This document shows, piece by piece, positions 1-5,090 of a stretch of DNA of 5,090 nucleotides. The notes under the pieces were generated by a model. It ran no database searches. It saw only the letters and a list, made by a program, of their open reading frames with translations, and was not told where the DNA came from. Source of the DNA: an uncultured Tidjanibacter sp. (GTDB taxonomy: Bacteria; Bacteroidota; Bacteroidia; Bacteroidales; Rikenellaceae); contig CAKUKW010000156.1 in assembly GCA_934663885.1 (NCBI GenBank), positions 1-5,090 of the forward strand, given 5' to 3'. A program made the translations under genes and the position numbers. Every line of letters starts with the position of its first letter. The stretch's first letter is position 1.

Positions 1-1703
1 TTCCCGATTCCGTAATGCGCTACCTCGGTGAAAATCCGTGGGACAGGCTGGAGAAAATCAAGGAGGGGGTAGGGAACGCCTCCAAACTCACGGCTTTGTC
101 GCGGGGGAGGAACCTGTTCGGGTACGCACCCTATACCGATGAAATAATCGAAGGATTCTGCCGCAACTCGATAGAATCAGGTCTGGGAATAATGCGCATA
201 TTCGATGCGCTGAATGATGTCGACAACGTCAAGTCTACCATAAAATATGTAAAAAAATACGGCGGTATGGCCGACTGCGCCGTTTGTTACACCATTGACC
301 CTAAATATCCCGAGCTCAGTTTTACTGATAAATTACGGGGAAAGAAGAACCCCAAGCCCGTTTTTACAGACGAATATTTTGTTGATAAGGCCAAGCAGAT
401 GGTCGCGCTCGGGGCGGATATGATAACAATCAAGGATATGAGCGGCCTCATTCCCCCTAAACGTGTGTCGGGCCTTATCAGGCTGATGAAAAAAAGCGGG
501 ATAAATGTTCCAATAGATTTCCATACCCACTGTACCCCTGGCTATGGCCTGGCTTCTGTAATTGCCGCCATCACCGCCGGAGCGGAAATAGTGGATACGA
601 ATATCTGGAATTTCGCCGGTGGTCCGGCTGCTCCGGCCATAGAGCTGGTCTATGTTTTCTGTAAAAAAATGGGTATTGAACTCGATCTTAATTTCGAGGC
701 AATATCGAAGATAAACAGGGAACTTTACGATATCCGCGCCGAGCTTGATGAATTCGATACCGTAAAGCAATTTCCGAAGCCTTTCGATCCTGTCAACGAT
801 ACAGTTCCGGCGGAAATAGATAGGGAATTCGACAGGGCGATCACCGCTGCGGAAAAAGAAGACGAAGAAACGCTTATAGACGCCTGCCATAAAATTGAGT
901 CTTATTTCGGTTTCCCTCCTCCCAACGAATTGGTGAAACGTGCGGAAATTCCGGGAGGCATGTATACAAATATGGTCGCGCAGCTCAAGCAGTTCAAGAG
1001 CGAAGATCTGCTGGAAAAATCGATGGAGCTTATTCCCGAGGTAAGGCTCGCCGCCGGGCTTCCTCCTCTCGTTACTCCTACGAGCCAGATAGTAGGCGCG
1101 CAGGCAGTTAATTGCACCCTTGACATCAAAAAGGACAAGCCCAAATATACCACGGTTTCAAACCAGTTTGTGAGCCTTGTCAAGGGTGAGTACGGTAAAA
1201 CCCCAGTTCCTGTCGATCCTGAGTTCCGCCTGAAGATTACGGGGTCGAGGGAAGAGGTTCCTTACGATACTTCGAAGTATAAAATGCAGCCTAATCCCGT
1301 CCTCGAAGAGTATGGCGGCGTATTACTGGCAGAAAACGAGAAGGAAGTGCTTCTGCTGGAACTTTTCCCGATGGTTGCTAAAGAATACCTGACAAAAGTA
1401 AAAAGAGCGCGCTGGGAAGCCAACAAACCGAGGGGAGAGGCGCAACCCGTTGTCGAGCCCGAGAAGCCGGTCAACACTTTTGTTCCCGCCGGTAATGCCG
1501 TCATTGCACCGCTTCCGGGTAGGATACTGGAGGTACTTGTCAAGGAGGGCGAGGCTGTTAAAGCCGGGCAGGACGTTGTAATTCTCGAAGCCATGAAGAT
1601 GGAAAACAGTATAGCGACCGACTACAGCGGTACGGTTGCCCGCATTCTCGTTTCGAAGGGAGATACTGTGTCCGAAAATACCATATTGATAGATGTGGTA
1701 TAA
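1..1703 (+). CDS. Biotin-dependent carboxyltransferase, pyruvate carboxylase subunit B / oxaloacetate decarboxylase alpha family (5' partial)
   Basis: This enzyme family moves a carboxyl group between biotin and a keto acid (pyruvate/oxaloacetate). The reading frame is open from the first base, and the residues before the ATG at 15 (PDSV) continue the family pattern into MRYLGENPWDRL. That ATG is therefore internal, and roughly 40-60 N-terminal residues, including the usual metal-binding Asp, lie outside. Numbering from that Met: a TIM-barrel carboxyltransferase with RIFDALND (61-68), the lysine expected to be carboxylated (K140 in IKDMSGL) and metal-ligand HTH (H170, H172); a conserved PYC/OADA domain (about 280-450); a Pro/Glu-rich linker (about 470-490); and a biotinyl domain (493-562) with EAMKMEN, biotinylated at K528, 34 residues from the C-terminus as usual. 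Odd points are a ~20-residue insert (about 97-116) and GGPAAP where relatives have GGTSQP. No oadB or oadG follows, so the partner (biotin carboxylase or membrane decarboxylase subunits) is unknown. The family is certain; exact substrate is not. Confidence 0.9.
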   Translation, partial: PDSVMRYLGENPWDRLEKIKEGVGNASKLTALSRGRNLFGYAPYTDEIIEGFCRNSIESGLGIMRIFDALNDVDNVKSTIKYVKKYGGMADCAVCYTIDPKYPELSFTDKLRGKKNPKPVFTDEYFVDKAKQMVALGADMITIKDMSGLIPPKRVSGLIRLMKKSGINVPIDFHTHCTPGYGLASVIAAITAGAEIVDTNIWNFAGGPAAPAIELVYVFCKKMGIELDLNFEAISKINRELYDIRAELDEFDTVKQFPKPFDPVNDTVPAEIDREFDRAITAAEKEDEETLIDACHKIESYFGFPPPNELVKRAEIPGGMYTNMVAQLKQFKSEDLLEKSMELIPEVRLAAGLPPLVTPTSQIVGAQAVNCTLDIKKDKPKYTTVSNQFVSLVKGEYGKTPVPVDPEFRLKITGSREEVPYDTSKYKMQPNPVLEEYGGVLLAENEKEVLLLELFPMVAKEYLTKVKRARWEANKPRGEAQPVVEPEKPVNTFVPAGNAVIAPLPGRILEVLVKEGEAVKAGQDVVILEAMKMENSIATDYSGTVARILVSKGDTVSENTILIDVV

Positions 1704-1716
1704 TATCCGCATATCT

Positions 1717-1746
1717 AAAAAAGCCGCATTTTGTGCGGCTTTTTTT
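1717..1746. terminator. Bidirectional intrinsic terminator between convergent genes
   Basis: The hairpin is GCCGCA (1723-1728), loop TTTTG, TGCGGC (1734-1739). It is flanked by six A on the left (1717-1722) and seven T on the right (1740-1746). It starts 13 bases after the carboxyltransferase stop codon. Because the flanks are A-tract and T-tract, the same stem gives a stem plus U-run on either strand, so it can also end the minus-strand prenyltransferase transcript, whose stop lies about 50 bases away. Confidence 0.9.
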
Positions 1747-1797
1747 ATGTCAATATATTTGAGTTAAAATATTCGTAGAGGCCTTGACAATATCACC

Positions 1798-2694
1798 TCA
1801 GTAAACGAGCATATCAGCAATGGCAAAACATGCAAAGGTTATGCTCGAGAGGCCGTTCACAAGCCCGAACCACGCACCTATACGGTCGGCCCGCTTCGGG
1901 GCGGAGAGTATGTGCTGTATAATCATAAGCAATGTAAAGACGATACTTCCGATCCAATAAAGAATATGAAACCTGAATGTCAGCCCCGTGACGACCACGG
2001 TGTAAACCGTTACTAAATGAAGCACGATACTGATTATTTTGGCGGCCCGCGGGGAGTAGCGTGCCGGCAAAGACTTCAGGGAGTTTTCCCTGTCGAATTT
2101 TACGTCCTGCAACGAATATAGGATATCGAAACCGCTTACCCAAGTCAACACCATGGCTGAAATCAGGAGTGGAAATACAGCGATTGTCCCGGTTACGGCT
2201 ATGTAAGCTCCGGCCGGGGCGATTGCCAGCGAGAGCCCGAGTACCAGATGCGACCATGCGGTTATGCGCTTTGTGTAGCTATAGCTCAATATAACGAACA
2301 ATGCTACAGGAGATAGGTAGAAAGCCAGTTTATTGATCCATAGTGCTGAAAGTGTGAACAACACTGCGTTAACTGTCACGAAAATGATTGCCGCCCTGGG
2401 AGATATTTTACCAGCCGGAATTTCACGCTCCCTTGTACGCGGGTTCTTCGCATCGATATCCCTGTCAGCCCAGCGGTTAAATCCCATCGCTGCGTTCCGC
2501 GCGAAAACCATGCAGAGCAATATCTTTAACAGAAGAAACCAATCGAAAGAGGTTCCTGTTGAAACAAGTGCGTAGACATAGGATATGAGTGCGAACGGCA
2601 GGGCAAAAACCGTGTGAGGGAATTTGACCAGCGAAGCATATTTCGAAATAACGCCCATAAATGAAATCAGGATAATTTTATGCAAAAATAGCAT
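1798..2694 (-). CDS. UbiA-family polyprenyltransferase (MqnP-like, menaquinone pathway)
   Basis: This is an integral membrane enzyme that attaches a polyprenyl chain to an aromatic acceptor. Both Asp-rich motifs that bind Mg2+ and prenyl diphosphate are intact: NRWADRDID (N73, D77, D81; NxxxDxxxD) and DILYSLQDVKFD (D190, Y193, D197, D201; DxxYxxxDxxxD). Hydrophobic segments span most of the 298 residues, consistent with the family's usual nine helices. The N-terminal SLVKFPHTVFALPFAL and the NPRTREREIPAG loop are typical of the UbiA subgroup annotated as 4-hydroxybenzoate polyprenyltransferase in bacteria that make menaquinone rather than ubiquinone; in futalosine-pathway organisms this role is called MqnP. 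No other menaquinone gene is in view, so the acceptor is inferred. The longest frame starts at 2694, but Met13 (start at 2658) fits the family better: it leaves eight residues before SLVKF, and a promoter-like element overlaps codons 2-4 of the longer form. The gene is convergent with the carboxyltransferase and divergent from lepA. Confidence 0.9.
   Translation of the reverse strand: MLFLHKIILISFMGVISKYASLVKFPHTVFALPFALISYVYALVSTGTSFDWFLLLKILLCMVFARNAAMGFNRWADRDIDAKNPRTREREIPAGKISPRAAIIFVTVNAVLFTLSALWINKLAFYLSPVALFVILSYSYTKRITAWSHLVLGLSLAIAPAGAYIAVTGTIAVFPLLISAMVLTWVSGFDILYSLQDVKFDRENSLKSLPARYSPRAAKIISIVLHLVTVYTVVVTGLTFRFHILYWIGSIVFTLLMIIQHILSAPKRADRIGAWFGLVNGLSSITFACFAIADMLVY
2683..2690 (-). 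promoter_or_regulatory. Candidate Bacteroidota -7 promoter element for the prenyltransferase
   Basis: The minus strand reads TATTTTTG, a full match to the Bacteroidota -7 consensus TAnnTTTG. Transcription would begin near 2678, leaving a leader of about 20 bases before the alternative start at 2658. No clear TTTG/TTG lies 19-21 bases upstream, so the -33 box is missing or degenerate. An eight-base match in A/T-rich DNA can occur by chance. Confidence 0.35.
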
Positions 2695-2858
2695 TCCCGA
2701 CTGAAAAAATGTCCGGTGTTTGTGATAATTTGTAATTATACATGCTTATCCCCTTTTATGGCTTGTTATAGTATTGCTGACCGGCATCTTTTGTGGCCGC
2801 AATAAAGCTATTATTGAAAATGTAACGCCCGCTTTAGGGATACTTCCGGAATTCTCAT

Positions 2859-2866
2859 TAAATTTG
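2859..2866 (+). promoter_or_regulatory. Candidate Bacteroidota -7 promoter element for lepA
   Basis: TAAATTTG matches the Bacteroidota -7 consensus TAnnTTTG exactly. A partial -33 box, TTTAG (2833-2837), lies 21 bases upstream, within the normal spacing. Transcription would start near 2872, almost exactly where the outer strand of the predicted leader stem begins, and would give a lepA leader of about 180 bases. The agreement with the stem makes the call more plausible, but it rests on pattern alone. Confidence 0.45.
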
Positions 2867-2870
2867 CACG

Positions 2871-3003
2871 CTCAGAGTCTGTTTGAAGATTCCGGATTTT
2901 CGTTCTTTGAGGCGTTTTTGCTCCTGTTTTCCCTATTTTCTCGTTAAACAGGAACCGCTATTCGCCTCTGAAATGTGAAAATCAAATCAAAAACAGCTCT
3001 CAG
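2871..3003 (+). promoter_or_regulatory. Possible rod-shaped structured leader RNA upstream of lepA
   Basis: Four complementary pairs are nested in order. The outer helix is 2871-2884 with 2991-3003 (12 pairs, one bulged T at 2878, one C-C mismatch). Next comes GATTTTC 2895-2901 with GAAAATC 2977-2983 (7 pairs, extendable by two G-U pairs). Then GAGGCG 2909-2914 with CGCCTC 2963-2968, and TCCTGTTT 2922-2929 with AAACAGGA 2946-2953, closing a 16-base loop. Internal loops of about 5-10 bases separate them. Together they would make a long hairpin ending 48 bases before the lepA start. An A/T-only pair (2858-2865 with 3018-3025) could extend it, but overlaps the promoter element. No terminator follows, so a leader is more likely than an independent RNA. 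A 6S-like RNA is an alternative because of its rod shape. The pairing was found by eye, without energy calculation or comparative support. Confidence 0.35.
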
Positions 3004-3051
3004 ATAACTTCGACAAGAAATTTAAGCAGACTCTATAAAATTTTTATCCCG

Positions 3052-4842
3052 ATGAAGAATATCAGGAATTTTTGCATAATAGCCCACATCGACCACGGAA
3101 AGAGTACACTTGCAGACAGGCTACTTCAGCTTACGGGTACGGTATCCGAGAGGGATCTGCAGGCACAGGTACTCGACGATATGGAGCTCGAGCGCGAGAA
3201 AGGAATTACTATTAAGAGCCATGCCATACAAATGGAGTATGTACATGATAATGAAAAATATATACTGAACCTTATCGATACTCCGGGGCACGTCGATTTT
3301 TCATACGAAGTTTCACGGGCAATCGCATCATGCGAAGGTGCCCTGCTCGTTGTCGATGCCACTCAGGGCATACAGGCCCAGACCATATCGAACCTTTATC
3401 TGGCTCTGGGCAACGACCTCGAAATTATTCCGGTAATAAATAAGATAGATATGGAGTCTGCCATGGTTGATGAGGTTAAGGACCAGATAGTCGATCTTAT
3501 CGGGTGTGATCCTGATGAAATACTTTCCGTATCAGCCAGAACGGGCCTTGGGGTAGAAACTGTACTCGAGGCTATTGTAAACCGGATTCCTGCGCCGAAA
3601 GGAGATGAAAACGCTCCGTTACAGGCCCTTATTTTCGACTCCGTATTTAATTCTTTCAGGGGCATCATAGCATATTTCAGGGTTTTTAACGGCACTATCA
3701 AGAAAGGCGATAAGGTCAAATTCTTTAATACGGGAAGCGAGTATGAGGCCGATGAAGTAGGGGTGCTCAAACTGAAAATGTTTCCCCGCGATGAAATAAA
3801 AGCAGGCGATGTGGGATATATAATTTCCGGGATAAAGAATTCCCGCGAAGTTAAAGTAGGAGATACGATAACGCATGTTAATAATCCCACTGACAAGGCT
3901 ATAGCTGGTTTTGAAGATGTAAAGCCAATGGTATTTGCAGGCGTTTATCCGGTGGAGGCGGACGAATACGAAGACCTTAGGGCGTCGCTCGAAAAGCTTC
4001 AATTGAACGATGCTTCGCTTACTTTCGAGCCGGAAAGCTCTCTGGCGCTGGGTTTCGGTTTCAGGTGCGGTTTTCTGGGTCTTCTGCATATGGAGATAAT
4101 CCAGGAAAGGCTTTACCGTGAATTCGACATGGACGTGATCACCACGGTGCCGAACGTTTCGTTCAAGGTGACTACGAAGAAAGGCGAAGTGGTCGATGTT
4201 CATAATCCTTCAGGTTTGCCTGAACCTACAATGGTAGAAAAGATAGAAGAGCCTTATATCCTTGCGCAAATAATTACCAAAAGCGAGTATCTGGGTAATG
4301 TCATAAAGTTGTGTATAGACAAACGCGGCGTGTTGCGCAACCAGGTGTTCTTATCTCAGGACAGGGTAGAGGTAACTTTCGATATGCCATTGAGTGAGAT
4401 TGTGTTCGACTTTTACGATAAACTCAAGAGTATTTCACGGGGATACGCCTCTTTCGACTACCATCAGACAGGGTATAGGGAGAGTAAACTGGCCAAGCTC
4501 GACATACTTCTCAACGGGGAGCCGGTCGATGCACTGTCGTCGCTTATCTATCAGGACCATGCTTACAATTTTGGCCGCAGGATGTGTGAGAAACTCAAGG
4601 AGCTGATTCCCCGCCAGCAATTCGATATTGCTATCCAGGCCGCTATCGGGGCTAAAATTATTGCGCGCGAAACTGTAAAGGCAGTCCGCAAGGATGTTAC
4701 GGCAAAATGTTACGGTGGTGATATAACGCGTAAGAGGAAACTGTTGGAAAAACAGAAAAAAGGTAAGAAACGCATGCGGCAGATAGGCAACGTGGAGGTT
4801 CCGCAGTCCGCCTTCCTCGCAGTACTTAAGATGGACGACTGA
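3052..4842 (+). CDS. lepA: Elongation factor 4 (LepA), translation GTPase
   Basis: LepA/EF4 is a ribosome-associated GTPase; back-translocation of stalled ribosomes and a role in initiation or 30S assembly have both been proposed for it. The 596 residues match the normal full length. GTPase motifs are intact: AHIDHGKST (11-19, P-loop), GITIK (51-55, switch I), DTPGH (76-80, with catalytic His80), NKID (130-133) and SARTG (161-165). Domain II and the EF-G-like III and V domains follow, with the strongly conserved run from [17 protein letters not shown] to HMEIIQERL. The LepA-specific C-terminal domain is present, with [35 protein letters not shown] and the end [20 protein letters not shown]. 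The start at 3052 gives the standard N-terminus MKNIRNF. There is no Shine-Dalgarno sequence. It is flanked by a divergent promoter region and a terminator, so it is probably transcribed alone; lepB, its partner in proteobacteria, is absent. Confidence 0.98.
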   Translation: MKNIRNFCIIAHIDHGKSTLADRLLQLTGTVSERDLQAQVLDDMELEREKGITIKSHAIQMEYVHDNEKYILNLIDTPGHVDFSYEVSRAIASCEGALLVVDATQGIQAQTISNLYLALGNDLEIIPVINKIDMESAMVDEVKDQIVDLIGCDPDEILSVSARTGLGVETVLEAIVNRIPAPKGDENAPLQALIFDSVFNSFRGIIAYFRVFNGTIKKGDKVKFFNTGSEYEADEVGVLKLKMFPRDEIKAGDVGYIISGIKNSREVKVGDTITHVNNPTDKAIAGFEDVKPMVFAGVYPVEADEYEDLRASLEKLQLNDASLTFEPESSLALGFGFRCGFLGLLHMEIIQERLYREFDMDVITTVPNVSFKVTTKKGEVVDVHNPSGLPEPTMVEKIEEPYILAQIITKSEYLGNVIKLCIDKRGVLRNQVFLSQDRVEVTFDMPLSEIVFDFYDKLKSISRGYASFDYHQTGYRESKLAKLDILLNGEPVDALSSLIYQDHAYNFGRRMCEKLKELIPRQQFDIAIQAAIGAKIIARETVKAVRKDVTAKCYGGDITRKRKLLEKQKKGKKRMRQIGNVEVPQSAFLAVLKMDD

Positions 4843-4893
4843 TATCAGTGCTATCTAATTGTTATTTTACTATTTAGATATTTAAATATTACA

Positions 4894-4921
4894 CAAAAGC
4901 TGTGTTTCGGCACGGCTTTTG
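4894..4921 (+). terminator. Intrinsic terminator after lepA
   Basis: CAAAAGCTGTG (4894-4904) pairs with CACGGCTTTTG (4911-4921) with a single G-U pair. The inner T4905-G4910 wobble pair would close a UUCG tetraloop. The stem itself supplies the TTTT, followed by GG and TATTTT, so the U-run is interrupted. It lies 51 bases after the lepA stop. The 3' arm ends only 37 bases before the next start codon, so the next gene's promoter must overlap it or lie in this narrow gap. Confidence 0.7.
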
Positions 4922-4958
4922 GTATTTTAATTGCCGAGATAACATAATACTTACGGCT

Positions 4959-5090
4959 ATGAAGATTGAAGAAAAAATCCAGCAGGGCAGCCACAAGGCC
5001 GACCCTAAATTCCACATTACGATAGAAGATAACGGACCCATACTGGTATATGGCAAGCCGCCTCTTTCGCAGGAATTCATTACCCCAAAC
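4959..5090 (+). CDS. Probable CDGSH-type iron-sulfur protein (3' partial)
   Basis: The first 44 residues begin MKIEEKIQQGSHKADPKF and continue to QEFITPN at the window edge. The stretch HITIEDNGPILVYGKPPLSQ resembles the N-terminal part of small bacterial proteins with a C-terminal CDGSH zinc-finger-type cluster domain, in which a short beta segment (xNGPYLVxGxxPL) precedes the Cys3-His cluster-binding motif. That motif, and therefore the proof, lies beyond the window. Members of the family carry a redox-active 2Fe-2S cluster and are usually 70-140 residues long. The start at 4959 is the first ATG after the lepA terminator. A possible -7 element near 4945-4952 (TAATACTT) is a poor match. The assignment rests on this short similarity only. 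Confidence 0.6.
   Translation, partial: MKIEEKIQQGSHKADPKFHITIEDNGPILVYGKPPLSQEFITPN

Larger units (their letters stand above)
2695..3051. other. Divergent intergenic region between the prenyltransferase gene and lepA
   Basis: These 357 bases contain no convincing gene on either strand. ATG-started frames are about 15 codons or fewer. The longest stop-free plus-strand frame (2729-2944, 72 codons) has no ATG, GTG or TTG near its beginning. The region holds a candidate lepA promoter (2859-2866), a TTCCGGAA palindrome (2844-2851) and the nested complementary segments at 2871-3003. The last 20 bases before the lepA ATG are A/T-rich with no Shine-Dalgarno sequence, as is normal in this phylum. 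Confidence 0.8.

Noticed and set aside
15..17. ATG at 15 as the true start of the carboxyltransferase
   Set aside because: The frame is open upstream and its residues PDSV continue the family's conserved sequence; starting at 15 would remove the first strand of the barrel with the metal-binding Asp.
333..890. Long minus-strand open frame inside the carboxyltransferase gene, and similar antisense frames elsewhere (902-1183, 1262-1594, 3396-3896, 3619-4203)
   Set aside because: They lie opposite clearly recognised genes, overlap each other in different frames, and their translations show no recognisable domain; they are shadows of the real coding frames.
2800..2816. Small hairpin CAATAA-AGCTA-TTATTG followed by AAAA
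   Set aside because: Only six A/T-dominated pairs with no T-tract; too weak to call a terminator or regulatory site.
2729..2947. A 72-codon stop-free plus-strand frame with a hydrophobic start (LVIVLLTGIFC) resembling a lipoprotein signal
   Set aside because: It has no ATG, GTG or TTG at a useful position, the residue before Cys is Phe rather than Gly/Ala/Ser, the rest resembles no family I know, and it overlaps the candidate promoter and folded leader.
4878..4889. Twelve-base palindrome ATATTTAAATAT after lepA
   Set aside because: It consists only of A and T in an A/T-rich spacer, where such palindromes arise easily; no function supported.

Overview
The window looks like ordinary core-genome DNA from a member of the Bacteroidota, probably Bacteroidales. 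The evidence is the protein types, start codons preceded by A/T-rich DNA with no Shine-Dalgarno sequence, and candidate promoters of the Bacteroidota type (TAnnTTTG). Base composition is moderate and even. I see no transposase, integrase, CRISPR array, tRNA, rRNA or phage gene, and no clear sign of horizontal transfer.

Layout: (1) Positions 1-1703 (+) hold the 3' part of a biotin-dependent carboxyltransferase of the pyruvate carboxylase subunit B / oxaloacetate decarboxylase alpha (OadA) family, with its own C-terminal biotinyl domain; the start is outside the window. (2) A strong hairpin at 1717-1746, which can work in both directions, separates it from a convergent gene. (3) Positions 1798-2694 (-) encode a UbiA-family prenyltransferase of the type found in menaquinone producers. 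(4) A 357-bp divergent region (2695-3051) has no convincing gene. It holds a candidate promoter for each flanking gene and a set of four nested complementary segments (2871-3003) that could fold into a long rod-shaped RNA in the lepA leader. (5) Positions 3052-4842 (+) encode a complete LepA/EF4 translation GTPase. (6) A terminator with a UUCG loop lies at 4894-4921. (7) At 4959 a gene starts that runs off the window; its first 44 residues resemble the N-terminus of CDGSH-type iron-sulfur proteins.

The genes do not form one pathway. Anaplerotic carboxylation or decarboxylation, quinone prenylation, translation and an iron-sulfur protein sit side by side as separately terminated units. I did not find a new multi-gene system. 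The points most worth checking are the folded lepA leader, and the carboxyltransferase, which carries proline where relatives have the catalytic threonine and also has an insert of about 20 residues. The true start of the prenyltransferase is a smaller question.
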